Part shown: piece after piece, positions 47,702 through 56,469 of the stretch | How the letters are laid out: each line of letters opens with the position of its first letter | Numbering within the stretch: position 1 is the first letter of the stretch | Assembly: GCF_014644295.1 (NCBI RefSeq) | Contig: NZ_BMKK01000010.1 | Span: 62,001-126,000 of the forward strand | DNA from: Emticicia aquatilis | GTDB lineage: Bacteria > Bacteroidota > Bacteroidia > Cytophagales > Spirosomataceae | DNA length: 64,000 nucleotides | Direction: 5' to 3' | Translations under genes and position numbers: made by a program | The notes under the pieces: model-generated | What the model was told of the DNA's origin: nothing | Databases searched by the model: none | What the model saw: the letters and a program-made list of their open reading frames with translations, nothing else

Positions 47702-49003
47702 TTATCTTGTGAGGCGATAAAGCAACAATGCCGAACGCTGAATAAGAGCAGGGTACTCTTTCAGATTGATGGTCTCGCCAGGAGCATGAGCTCCACGACC
47801 CGATGCTCCAAGACCATCAAGACAACTTACGTATTGAGCAATGTATGAAATATCACCTGCCCCACGTGAACCTGGGTCACCTGCTTTCACTGGCCCGAGG
47901 CCCATATCTTGGCTGGCTTTGCTTAATATCTCCAATAATTTAGTATTAGCTTCGGTTGGCTCCATGGCTGGAATACCATCCGAAAATTTAATTTCTGCAC
48001 TGGTAGCATTCAAATTTTTGGCTACAATTTCTCTCATTTTTGTGCGAGCGGCTTCTTTTTGGGCTTCGGTAAGAAAACGCAAATCGCCAGTAACCTCCAC
48101 TTTTTGAGCCACAATATTTGTTTTTCCTACGGCCGTTCCTTTCGCTTGAGCGGGGTCATAGTTTACTTCCGTTCCTCCCACAATTACTCCAGGATTAAAC
48201 GTTAGATATTTTTCTTGGCTCAGAGCTTCTCGAAATTCATCCAAAATACGAGCAGCTTCATAGATTGCACCATAACCCATTGTTTTGTTGAATACGCCCG
48301 ACGAATGGCCAGTTTTGCCGTGTGTAGTTAAGTGCCAACCACTTGCTCCACGGCGTGCGGTGGCGGCAATATCAAAACTTTGGGCTGTTTCGTAGGCCAA
48401 AGCCACTTCACATTCTTTAGCACGGTCGATAAAATCTTTTCGACTGATGCTGGTTGGTTTTCCTGCACTTTCTTCGTCACCCGTGAAATAGACAGTGATG
48501 TTGGTATCATCGAGCAAGCCTTGGGCATAAAGAGCTTTAAGGCCAGCAATAATCATTACATCGCCACCTTTCATGTCGTTGACACCTTGCCCAGTGGCAG
48601 TCGAATCGGTGAGGCGAGTAAAAGGCCCAGCGGGCATTGATTTTTCAAAAACGGTGTCGAGATGACCAATTAAAAAGAGTTTTTTACCTTTTTTACCTTT
48701 ACGATAAGCGACCAAATGTCCCGCACGATTGAGCGAATCGGGTAGCGAAATCCATTCGGTAGTAAAACCCATGGCATCGAATTCTTTTCTGAAAAGCTGC
48801 CCAACTTCTCGAACACCCGCGTGGTTGAGCGTACCACTATTAATATTCACGGCATCTATCAACAATTTTTCGGTCTGAGGCATATTGACTTTTACATGCT
48901 CAATGATTTGTTTTTCGACCGAACTAAGCGATTGAGCGTTTGATTGAATTAAGAATGTGAAATTGAGAATTAAGAATGATAGGAATAGAGGTTTTAGTTT
49001 CAT
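47702..49003 (-). CDS. Exported M20-family metallopeptidase (carboxypeptidase G2-like)
   Basis: A 433-residue zinc peptidase with a signal peptide (about 1-23, ending SNAQ). Metal ligands and catalytic residues: LIGHLDTVFE (His, Asp), GQGVNDMKGGD (bridging Asp), TGDEESAGK (catalytic and metal Glu), and near the C-terminus GRGAHAPGE (metal His). The dimerisation insert is present (about 200-330). It belongs to the M20/M25/M40 group whose exported forms cleave C-terminal residues from peptides or N-acyl amino acids. Monocistronic, convergent with the DUF1080 gene. Confidence 0.9.
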   Translation of the reverse strand: MKLKPLFLSFLILNFTFLIQSNAQSLSSVEKQIIEHVKVNMPQTEKLLIDAVNINSGTLNHAGVREVGQLFRKEFDAMGFTTEWISLPDSLNRAGHLVAYRKGKKGKKLFLIGHLDTVFEKSMPAGPFTRLTDSTATGQGVNDMKGGDVMIIAGLKALYAQGLLDDTNITVYFTGDEESAGKPTSISRKDFIDRAKECEVALAYETAQSFDIAATARRGASGWHLTTHGKTGHSSGVFNKTMGYGAIYEAARILDEFREALSQEKYLTFNPGVIVGGTEVNYDPAQAKGTAVGKTNIVAQKVEVTGDLRFLTEAQKEAARTKMREIVAKNLNATSAEIKFSDGIPAMEPTEANTKLLEILSKASQDMGLGPVKAGDPGSRGAGDISYIAQYVSCLDGLGASGRGAHAPGETINLKEYPALIQRSALLLYRLTR

Positions 49004-49108
49004 TGTTGAAGTTTGTTTAGGTAAGTTTAAAGACAGACTTTAAACATGTGTTGCCTTTCAAAGTCTGTAAATTGTAAGAAAAATAAGTTTTTGGATAAAG
49101 TTACTCTC

Positions 49109-49175
49109 GCAAAGTCGCAGAGCCGCAAAAAATAAAATACTGATTGTAAGCTACTTAGCATTTTTGCGACTTTGC
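49109..49175. repeat. GCAAAGTCGCA inverted repeat
   Basis: GCAAAGTCGCA (49109-49119) and TGCGACTTTGC (49165-49175) are exact inverted arms around a 45-nt A/T-rich spacer in the gap between the DinB-like and peptidase genes. It can end transcription of the DinB-like gene and resembles a common intergenic repeat type. Confidence 0.5.
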
Positions 49176-49195
49176 AAGATGTAAAAAAATCCTTG

Positions 49196-49717
49196 TTATA
49201 AATAACGTTCTTTCAGAATATTCAAATGGTGAAGTTCATGCCCTGCAATAAACCACGCCAATACACGAGCGTTGGTTGGTAGCTGATTGGCTTTGCCCAT
49301 ACGCCCCAACTCACGCTTGCCGAGGGATTTGAAAAACAAAACCGTTGATTTGCGTTGAGCCTTGAATTGCAACAATAAACTACGCAAAGATTTTTTATCG
49401 AAATTAGTGGCCTTTACGTAATCATCTTCCTCGAAACCAAGCAACGATTGTTTTTCGCCACGAGCTACTGACAAAGCACGATAGAGCAAGATTTTTTCGG
49501 TGTCGATGATGTGGCCGAGCATTTCGAGAGGTGTCCATTTTCCTTCAGCATAGCGGAAATGCAGTTTTTCTTCGGGTATATTTTTGAAAAAATTATCCAC
49601 AATCAAAATATTTTCGGATAAAGTTTTGAGGGCGTCGTCGCCCGTAACTGCTTGAATATAACGATTTTGGTACGAATTCACGTCGTACTCGGCGGCGGTA
49701 GGTCGAGAAATTTTCAT
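49196..49717 (-). CDS. DinB-like putative metalloenzyme
   Basis: About 173 residues from the ATG at 49717; a slightly longer frame starts at 49744. It is a DinB/YfiT-type four-helix bundle with the three histidines of the metal site: LGHIIDTEKI in the second helix and AGHELHHLNIL in the last helix. Members use the bundle for thiol transfer or related reactions; many are damage-inducible without known substrate. It is transcribed away from the tRNA-Asp pair, and the gap before it holds the tRNA promoter on the other strand. Confidence 0.88.
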   Translation of the reverse strand: MKISRPTAAEYDVNSYQNRYIQAVTGDDALKTLSENILIVDNFFKNIPEEKLHFRYAEGKWTPLEMLGHIIDTEKILLYRALSVARGEKQSLLGFEEDDYVKATNFDKKSLRSLLLQFKAQRKSTVLFFKSLGKRELGRMGKANQLPTNARVLAWFIAGHELHHLNILKERYL

Positions 49718-49735
49718 ATTTTTTTGATTTAAGAC

Positions 49736-49766
49736 TTGACACACAAATATAATCGTTGTACCTTTG
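49736..49766 (+). promoter_or_regulatory. tRNA-Asp promoter
   Basis: TTG (49736-49738), 20 nt, TACCTTTG (49759-49766), full Bacteroidota-type match, about 50 bp before the first tRNA-Asp and reading toward it. It slightly overlaps the leader of the divergent DinB-like gene. Confidence 0.65.
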
Positions 49767-49817
49767 CACCACGTTAAACAAACGAAGAAATATTTTCAAC
49801 GTTTCAGAAACGCAAAC

Positions 49818-49891
49818 GGTTTGGTAGTTCAGCTGGTTAGAATACCTGCCTGTCACGCAGGGGGTCGCGGGTTCGAGTCCCGTCCAGACCG
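49818..49891 (+). tRNA. tRNA-Asp (anticodon GTC), copy 1
   Basis: A 74-nt cloverleaf with no encoded CCA. Acceptor GGTTTGG pairs with CCAGACC (one G-T) and the discriminator is G. The anticodon stem CCTGC...GCAGG encloses CTGTCAC with anticodon GTC. The T arm GCGGG-TTCGAGT-CCCGT is intact. A hairpin AAAGCAC...GTGCTTTTTT follows at 49894-49918. Confidence 0.95.
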
Positions 49892-49893
49892 CA

Positions 49894-49920
49894 AAAGCAC
49901 TCAGCAATGGGTGCTTTTTT
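49894..49920 (+). terminator. Hairpin after tRNA-Asp copy 1
   Basis: AAAGCAC and GTGCTTT pair around CTCAGCAATGG-like loop sequence, followed by TTT. Nearly identical to the hairpin after copy 2, so the terminator was duplicated with the tRNA. Confidence 0.65.
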
Positions 49921-49951
49921 CATCGAAATTTTATAATACAAGTACACATAC

Positions 49952-50025
49952 GGTTTGGTAGTTCAGCTGGTTAGAATACCTGCCTGTCACGCAGGGGGTC
50001 GCGGGTTCGAGTCCCGTCCAGACCG
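49952..50025 (+). tRNA. tRNA-Asp (anticodon GTC), copy 2
   Basis: Identical over 74 nt to the copy at 49818-49891, offset 134 bp. It is followed by its own AAAGCACTCAGAAATGAGTGCTTTTTTG hairpin (split: arms AAAGCACTCA and TGAGTGCTTT). It is the last core-like feature before the accessory region. Confidence 0.95.
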
Positions 50026-50027
50026 CT

Positions 50028-50055
50028 AAAAGCACTCAGAAATGAGTGCTTTTTT
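50028..50055 (+). terminator. Terminator after tRNA-Asp copy 2
   Basis: AAAGCACTCA and TGAGTGCTTT pair around a short GAAA-type loop with a trailing T-run. A stronger match than the hairpin after copy 1. Confidence 0.75.
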
Positions 50056-50122
50056 GTTTGTTCCCATTTTAAAATAGTCCTATATCGAAGGTTTTAATAA
50101 TTACAATAAATAGAATTTACTT

Positions 50123-52945
50123 TTAGGTGAATAATGCCCCATATCTTTTTGACCTCATACTAAAAGCATCAATTCCGCCCTCCATTACATTACATATTTC
50201 CTCTTTAATATCTCCTTTTTCAACACTTCCGGTTAGTTTTACCTGAATGTGTTTAGTTTCAGAGTCCATTACAATAATATGCTCACTGTCACCATTTACA
50301 GGGATATTTGCGTTGTGCGTAACAACAATAATTTGTCGAAATTCTTTAGAGTGACGCATTTGGTCGACTACTAAGTCATAAATAAGTCGATTATCTAAAT
50401 CATCTTCGGGCTGGTCAAGAATCAAAGGCTTTGTGCCATGAGACAATAGAAGAGTTAAAATTGCTGCCGTTTTTTGACCAGCAGAACCATTTGAAATTGG
50501 TTTATATGTATTCCCAAGTTTGTATTCTATTTGAATTTCATCTTCTGGAAAAAGTAAATCTAATTGGTCTATACTTTCATCATTTAGATTATGTAATTTA
50601 TTTGTAAAAAAAAGTTTATTAAAACTACCATCGTTGGTTTTATTTTGAAAATGCTGAAATAGAAAATCAAATATTTCTTGATTTTTTTCTAATATCTTGT
50701 TCGGGTTCGTTCCTTCCCATTTCTCTACAATATTTTTTACATCATTAGCAAAATTTTGCTCATCTAAGTTAAATATCCTTCTAATCTCTTCCGAATAACT
50801 TTCATAATCTTTACATAAAAGCACTTTTGCTCTCACATTCCTGCCATTTAATATGGTATCTAAGAATTTCTGACGCTTCTGCTGTAACTTTTTACGTGAA
50901 TCAAAGTATAACCTCTTTGTACTTTCCTTTTTACCCACAAGAATAGTTAGTTCCTTCTCATAATTGTTAATTATATCAAGTTCTTGTTTTTTCTGGCTCA
51001 ATAAACTAATATCTTTTTCTATTCCTTCTAAATCAATACCTTGAACAGTTAAATGTTCCTTTGTTATTTTGAAGGTTTCATTGGCTGTATTAAATGATTC
51101 TTGCCATTGACTTATTTCAAATTGTTTTTGTAAATTTGTTAATAGAGTAACATATTCATCCTTTAATTCTTCCAATTTTGTTTTTACTGCTTTTATCCTA
51201 TTAGAGGTATTTGAAAAAAGACCATTAAATTCATCTTGATGTTCAGTTCTTATTAAGCTATTATCAATTTCTGTTGAAGATAAATTAAGTATCAAATCTT
51301 CAAACTTTACAACTTTACTTTCTATTGAATTTTTATATACATTAATAAATCTCTTTTCTTCTTCAAAACTTTGTAAATCTTTCAGTAATGTATCAGCCCC
51401 ACTTGTCTTAAATTGCTTAATTTTTCTTTCTAAATCTTCTATATCAAGTAATATTGTGTTCTTATTTGCTATTTTTGATATTAAATCTCTTACCTTTTTT
51501 GATTCATCTGTATATGTTTGTTGAATCACTTCTAATTCCCTTTCAATTTCTAAGATTGCTGGCTCTGATTTATCTATTCGAGTTCGCAATGAATTTGGAG
51601 TTGTAGCAATCTCGTAAATTTGTTTTTGCGAAAAAATATCAAATTCAAGTCTATCAAGTATTTCTGGGTTTTGTTTTAATTCAAAGAGTTGAGTTTCTTC
51701 ATTGAATTGAGAAACAGTTATGGTTTTATTTTGGAAAGAAACAGCATAATTAATTCCTCCCCGTGAAATATGTATCTCGATAACGGTATTTTCTTTTAAT
51801 ACACCACTTTTATTCTTACCCTTTTGTTTCAATTGAAAAAATTTTACAAAATCAGCGTGTATATTGTCAAGAGATTTTAATTCATCGCTTCTTTTAAAAA
51901 CACCACGAATAAACTGAAGAATACTTGATTTTCCACTACCTCTTCCACCAATGATTGTATTCATCTGAGGACTAAAGTCAACGCATAAATCTACCCCTGT
52001 CTTTGAAATTTCAGTATCTCTAATAATGATTTTCTGAATCCATAGATTAGGGAATTGCCTTGGAGAACCCTCAAAATCATTTCGAATTCTTAGTTTTGGT
52101 AATAATAGTGCTTGACGTAGACTTTCCAAAGACGGTTTTTCTTCCATTTTTATCCATGTATGACGAGTCCCTATTCCCCATAAACCATGAGATGAATCGC
52201 CTTTATCGTAAGGATTGTCAGAAAAAGTTAAAATTGCTTTGTTAGCATTTATAGCTTCTGTAACTACTCTACGAGCATTTTTCATTCTTTCATCAGTGAA
52301 TTTCCATTTTTTCTCCGCAATTTGTTTCTCAGTAAGACCATAATACTGATTTAATTCTATCAGAAAATTTAACTTTTGGTCATCATATATTTTTCCTGCT
52401 GTTGGTAAAGTGAATTTTTCATGAACAACCTGCACACTATTGATAGCTTTCAGTTTATAAAAGCTCTTGATGATTTCGCTTCCTGGTTCACAAAGACCAT
52501 TAAATTCATCAATATGAGCTGGTATTATTAAAGCCCCTTCTGAACTCGCAAGATTAACTACATCTTCCAAATTCATATTTGTATGAGCTGTTTGTTGTCC
52601 AAAATCTTTCCTTTCAATTTTAGCTTTTACTAAAAAATCTTCAACTTTTTGTTTTCCATATTCAACATCAAATAAAATTAACAAATGAACTTTTGCATCA
52701 CTACAAGTAATTTCAACACCTGGAAAAACTGTTAATGTAGTATTTTTAGAGGCATCTTTTATTTTATCTACCCATTCTGCGGTATTATGGTCTGTTACAG
52801 CTACACAATTTAATCCTTTGTCAAGTGCTTCTTGAACCCATTGCTCAGGTGTAACATTATTATGATTTTTAAAACACAAACTCGCTGGTGTATGTAGATG
52901 TAAATCACATTTATACCAACGAGTTCCCACAAATGCACTACTCAT
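50123..52945 (-). CDS. TrlF-like protein: PHP phosphoesterase fused to SMC-type ATPase
   Basis: A 940-residue protein. The N-terminal PHP domain (about 1-300) has metal-binding motifs CDLHLHTP, AVTDHNT, GVEITCSD...KVHLL, IIPAHID and FSDNPY. It is followed by an ABC/SMC-type ATPase split by a coiled coil (about 450-690). The Walker A is GGRGSGKSS (near 338), the signature-like sequence is GSAGQK, the Walker B is LILDQPEDDLDN (near 843) and the H-loop is VTHNANI. This order matches proteins annotated as TrlF-family AAA-like ATPases. PHP domains hydrolyse phosphodiesters, so a DNA- or nucleotide-activated nuclease is likely; a defence role is inferred from its position and neighbours. It looks intact and is more A/T-rich by eye than the core genes. 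Confidence 0.8.
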   Translation of the reverse strand: MSSAFVGTRWYKCDLHLHTPASLCFKNHNNVTPEQWVQEALDKGLNCVAVTDHNTAEWVDKIKDASKNTTLTVFPGVEITCSDAKVHLLILFDVEYGKQKVEDFLVKAKIERKDFGQQTAHTNMNLEDVVNLASSEGALIIPAHIDEFNGLCEPGSEIIKSFYKLKAINSVQVVHEKFTLPTAGKIYDDQKLNFLIELNQYYGLTEKQIAEKKWKFTDERMKNARRVVTEAINANKAILTFSDNPYDKGDSSHGLWGIGTRHTWIKMEEKPSLESLRQALLLPKLRIRNDFEGSPRQFPNLWIQKIIIRDTEISKTGVDLCVDFSPQMNTIIGGRGSGKSSILQFIRGVFKRSDELKSLDNIHADFVKFFQLKQKGKNKSGVLKENTVIEIHISRGGINYAVSFQNKTITVSQFNEETQLFELKQNPEILDRLEFDIFSQKQIYEIATTPNSLRTRIDKSEPAILEIERELEVIQQTYTDESKKVRDLISKIANKNTILLDIEDLERKIKQFKTSGADTLLKDLQSFEEEKRFINVYKNSIESKVVKFEDLILNLSSTEIDNSLIRTEHQDEFNGLFSNTSNRIKAVKTKLEELKDEYVTLLTNLQKQFEISQWQESFNTANETFKITKEHLTVQGIDLEGIEKDISLLSQKKQELDIINNYEKELTILVGKKESTKRLYFDSRKKLQQKRQKFLDTILNGRNVRAKVLLCKDYESYSEEIRRIFNLDEQNFANDVKNIVEKWEGTNPNKILEKNQEIFDFLFQHFQNKTNDGSFNKLFFTNKLHNLNDESIDQLDLLFPEDEIQIEYKLGNTYKPISNGSAGQKTAAILTLLLSHGTKPLILDQPEDDLDNRLIYDLVVDQMRHSKEFRQIIVVTHNANIPVNGDSEHIIVMDSETKHIQVKLTGSVEKGDIKEEICNVMEGGIDAFSMRSKRYGALFT

Positions 52946-53177
52946 ATAGTCTTATCTTTAATTTTATGCCAATATACGGATATTCCAATTTTTGCGAAAT
53001 AAATAAAGGTAAAATAAAGATTTTTCACTATACTAATTAATCTGATGTAAACCCGTATTTCCATTCGTCAATTATCGTTTTTGGACGAAAACAAAACTGA
53101 AACACTTTCCCTTTTGTTCTGCTAAAAGGCTGAAGACAATACTTGCTGCCAAACACCTGAGTTTTAGAGCAAATGAT

Positions 53178-54640
53178 AATCATGTCACAGAGTTACATGC
53201 ACTACTTTTCAATAAAACTCAATTTGGTACAGCTACGAAAATTAATCGTTTTGGCTATCATAAAGATTCAGGCGTTTATTTCTTTTCTAATAAGGTAATC
53301 ACACCAGAAGGCAAAGTTTTAGAGCCAGATGAGTTTAGCATTGTTCAGAGCGGTGAATTCTATTTGTCGATGCCTACTACAAACGCCAAGATGCAGCATA
53401 GATTTCAAATTACTGATGCTGATATATCTTTCAATGAATGATTTATGCGAAAACGCATACATTGGAAAAGGCTTTTATACCTGCATGTTTCTATATTATG
53501 TCGCTCTTTAGAGACATTGTAATAAATCATAAAGGCTCCTCTCCTATTTTGTATTTAAAAGGCTCAGCAGGAACTGGAAAAAGTAGTATAATCAGAAGTC
53601 TGACTTGCTTATTTGGATTTCAGCAAGATGATATTAATCTAAAATCAAAGAATACTGAAGCTGCTCTTGTAAAATTAATGAGTCAAGCTGCCAATTCTTT
53701 GCTTTGGATGGATGAGTTTTATAATGATTTCCCGCACTAAGGCTTACTACAAGCAGCGTATGATAATGCTGGCTATCACAAAAGCCCAGATTCAAGTAAA
53801 AGTAATACAGAGACCGATAGCATCGAAATTCACTCAGCATTGGCTTTAACCAGCAATTTCATTCCGAGCAATGATATTTTCTTTTCTCGATGTCTATTGA
53901 TTCAGGTTGAAAGCAAGGAAAAAGATAAATATCAAAAGGAAGGATTTCAACAGCTCAAAGACCTTGAAAGAGGGGGCTTAGCTTGTGTTACAGTCGAAAT
54001 TTTGAGACATCGTAAGCTCATTCAAGAAAACTACTCATCTGCCTTTAAGGTGTTGTCTAAACGAATTGAATCATCGTTTAAAAATGAAGTTATTCCCGAA
54101 CGATTATTTAGCAATATGGTTCAAACCATGACTTCAGCTTTTATTCTTTGCCAAAAAGGTGTCATTTCACTGGGTGAATCAACTGATGAAGAAGATATTC
54201 TGGAAGAATTTTCTGAAATGGCCGTAGGTTATATTCGCAAACAGTATCAAATCCAAGATGAGACTTCTATTTTAAGTGAATTCTTTTCGACTTTACAAAT
54301 ACTATTTGAAGATTATAAACTCAATGAAGGAGTTCATTTTAGGTTTGATGGTGACCACCTCTTACTTAGGCTTCCTTCGATTTATCCAATTTTCAAACAA
54401 AAATACCGTAATATTTACTACAAGGATTCTCCAGATAAAGATTCAATCATTCAAGAGATACTAAAACTTGAATCGCCACGTGAAATGAAGGAAATTATTA
54501 AAACTATTCGTTTCCGAGAAGAGAATGATGGTAATGAAAATGCAATGAAAAACTCAGTAACCAATTCTTTATCAATTACTTACAGTGTTTACTCGAGTAA
54601 ATTTGGGTTGGATTTTACGAATCGAGCTGTTAAATTTTAA
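53178..54640 (+). pseudogene. Broken primase/helicase-like P-loop ATPase of a mobile element
   Basis: At least three pieces of one gene. Piece 1 (about 53178-53441) reads NHVTELHALLFN... and ends at a TGA. Piece 2 (53438-53740) is in another frame and has Walker A LKGSAGTGKSS and Walker B SLLWMDEFYND, ending in an in-frame TAA. Piece 3 (53741-54640) continues in the same frame as piece 2 (GLLQAAYDNAGYHKS, then a helical tail). So one frameshift and one nonsense mutation are visible, and the N-terminal part is missing or unreadable. The ATPase with IHSALALTSNFIPSND resembles superfamily 3-like helicase/primase proteins of integrative or plasmid-like elements. Family name uncertain. Confidence 0.75.
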
Positions 54641-54972
54641 CTACGCAACTTTTCAAAAAAATAGCACACATTTTTACAACGCTACAACAACGAATATAAC
54701 TAACTGACTATCAAGTAATTATATTTTTTTATTATTATAAATATCGTTGTATTTTCGTTGTAAATGCGTTGTAAGCGTTGTAAATCTTTTTTTTGTGTTG
54801 TTGGCGTTGTAGCCATTTACAACGAAATTACAACGACAAAATCAATATAAACAATTGACTATCAACTATTTAACTAATCGTTGTTGTGTTGTAAAAAACG
54901 GAGGTATAAAAATCTGTGTGCGAGCAGAAAAAAGCTAAATTTTAAACTAAAAAAAATACAAATTCTAATGCA
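54641..54972. other. Iteron-like region: phased CGTTGTA repeats
   Basis: A 332-bp gap with CGTTGTA on the plus strand at 54745, 54756, 54767, 54776 and 54805, and on the minus strand (TACAACG) at 54675, 54818 and 54829. Several steps are 11 bp, one helical turn. A 22-bp near-copy, AATATAAC..TGACTATCAA, occurs at 54693-54714 and again at 54844-54865, flanking the forward repeats. Such arrays are typical of replication-initiator or partition/transfer protein sites. No gene is evident. Confidence 0.6.
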
Positions 54973-55173
54973 ATGGAACCAATAGTTTTAAGAGCAGCAG
55001 ATGTTCAGAAAATACTAAACACATGCAGAAGCGATAGTTACAGGATTATCAAAGAGATAAGGGAGAATTATCCTGATTCGGCAAAGCTCAGTGGAAGTAA
55101 AATTAGAACAGACAATTTAGCAGAAGAGTATAATATAAGTTTGGAGGCGATTGAAAGATGCCTCAAAGAATAA
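54973..55173 (+). CDS. Small putative helix-turn-helix protein of the mobile element
   Basis: A 66-residue protein. The sequence LRAADVQKILNTCRSDSYRIIKEIRE fits an excisionase/MerR-like or related small DNA-binding helix-turn-helix, followed by basic turns and a second helix (LAEEYNISLEAIERCLKE). Similar short genes often precede ribbon-helix-helix and mobilisation genes in Bacteroidota elements. It sits between the iteron-like region and a strong terminator. No catalytic motif. Confidence 0.65.
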   Translation: MEPIVLRAADVQKILNTCRSDSYRIIKEIRENYPDSAKLSGSKIRTDNLAEEYNISLEAIERCLKE

Positions 55174-55183
55174 AACAAAGCAC

Positions 55184-55222
55184 CTCAAAACTTATGAAGA
55201 TATGTTTTTGAGGTGTTTTTTT
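55184..55222 (+). terminator. Terminator of the small HTH gene
   Basis: CACCTCAAAA and TTTTTGAGGTG arms around an ACTTATGAAGATAT-like loop, followed by TTTTTTTT. Confidence 0.8.
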
Positions 55223-55363
55223 TAAGTCATTCCATATTTTCCATATATTCCATATTGTCCAGTGCGTATCACAGTTTTACATTAATCTTGCACCAGTTTT
55301 ACGAAGTTATACAAATCAATTATCAATGTGATACATGGTATTACATCAAAAACAAATCAAAAC

Positions 55364-55959
55364 ATGACTGATTTAAGTGCAAATGTGAATGTTAGAACTA
55401 CCCATGAGATGAAAAACGAATCATGGATGAAGCTCACAAAAGAGGTATGACCATTTCAGAATGTATTCTGTTCTCGTTAGAGGACTATTGGGATATAATA
55501 GAAAATGGACGAAAAACGGATGCTAAGGAGTACAATAAAATTGTATTTGAACTGGAGAACACTGAAAATGAATTGGCTATGGCCAATAGGAAGCTTGAGC
55601 GTTTGAGGGTCGAAAAAGAGGAATTGCTGCAACAACATGCTCTGGCAACCAAGAGCATTTGGCAGGAAGCCAATGAAACTGCTGAGCGTTTATCTAAAGA
55701 AAGAATCACCCAAGAAAGAGCCATTGCCGTACGAGAGTATATTGAAGAGAATTTTAGTCGTACGGTAAATACCGACCAAGAAAAACTTCAGTGGTATGCT
55801 AATAGGCTTAGTCTTTATGAAACTGACACCTTGAAAAAGGTATTTCAAGCAGTGCGACAAAATACTAACATTAAAGACTTGCCAGACGTAGTACAGGCCT
55901 TAGTAAAACAATATTATCAACAGTTTTTAAGCAATCACCAATATGTCCAAATACAATAA
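55364..55959 (+). pseudogene. Frameshifted ribbon-helix-helix / coiled-coil protein
   Basis: The ATG at 55364 opens a frame reading MTDLSANVNVRTTHEMK, the start of an RHH DNA-binding domain, but it stops after 28 codons. Adding one A to the AAAAA run at about 55411-55415 would join it to the 178-residue frame from 55423 (MDEAHKRGMTISECILFSLEDYW...), giving a complete RHH helix pair followed by a coiled coil (about 60-110) and a helical C-terminus. So one nucleotide appears lost, or the run is a slippage site. The intact downstream frame from 55423 may still be translated. It overlaps the next gene by 17 bp. Role in mobilisation or partition is inferred. Confidence 0.65.
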
Positions 55960-56287
55960 CTTTTACTCGAAAGACCCTTTCGGGATATTTAAAGTAGAGC
56001 CATCAATTCAAATTATCGGTGGAGATAGCTTAGCCAAAAGCACAAAACCTCCAATCGTTAAAATCATCTTGGTCGTACTCCTAATTATAGGCATAGCTGC
56101 GGCGTTCTTCTTTAAAGATGTTATAAAGAAGTTTTTCTTGGATAAAATCATACAGAGTAAGCAGGCCAAGCCTAACGATGCAGCTAACGAAAAAGATATT
56201 GATAGAGAAGTTGTAATACAAAAAAAAACTACTCAACCCAAAACTGAAACTCCAGAAGAAGGTACTGGTGCTACAATCGTTGAATAA
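55943..56287 (+). CDS. Small single-pass membrane protein, function unknown
   Basis: A 114-residue protein overlapping the previous frame by 17 bp. Residues about 37-57 are a TM segment (IVKIILVVLLIIGIAAAFFF). The N-terminus is short and the C-terminal half is charged and disordered (KKTTQPKTETPEEGTG). No family recognised. Its position suggests it belongs to the same mobile-element operon as the RHH protein. A hairpin follows. Confidence 0.6.
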   Translation: MSKYNNFYSKDPFGIFKVEPSIQIIGGDSLAKSTKPPIVKIILVVLLIIGIAAAFFFKDVIKKFFLDKIIQSKQAKPNDAANEKDIDREVVIQKKTTQPKTETPEEGTGATIVE

Positions 56288-56321
56288 CAGTGTTTTACTG
56301 TGTATAACACTGTATTACGTA

Positions 56322-56358
56322 GTAAAACGGCGTATAACTTGGTTATACGCCGTTTTAC
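56322..56358 (+). terminator. 17-bp perfect hairpin
   Basis: GTAAAACGGCGTATAAC (56322-56338) and its exact inverse (56342-56358) with a 3-nt loop, 35 bp past the small membrane protein gene. An upstream CAGTGTTT...AACACTG arm pair (near 56288-56310) adds another stem. Confidence 0.7.
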
Positions 56359-56469
56359 ATTCTACGAAACAAAATTGTATTTCTCCCTTATATTGACTAA
56401 AATTGTATTTATTATGTTACAATTTTATAGTTTGTCACACTAACACTCTAATTGCTTTATTCAACCAAT

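Noticed and set aside
49818-50025. The two tRNA-Asp copies considered as attL/attR of a small element
   Set aside because: Both copies are full length with their own hairpins and only 60 bp lies between them, so simple tandem duplication is more likely.
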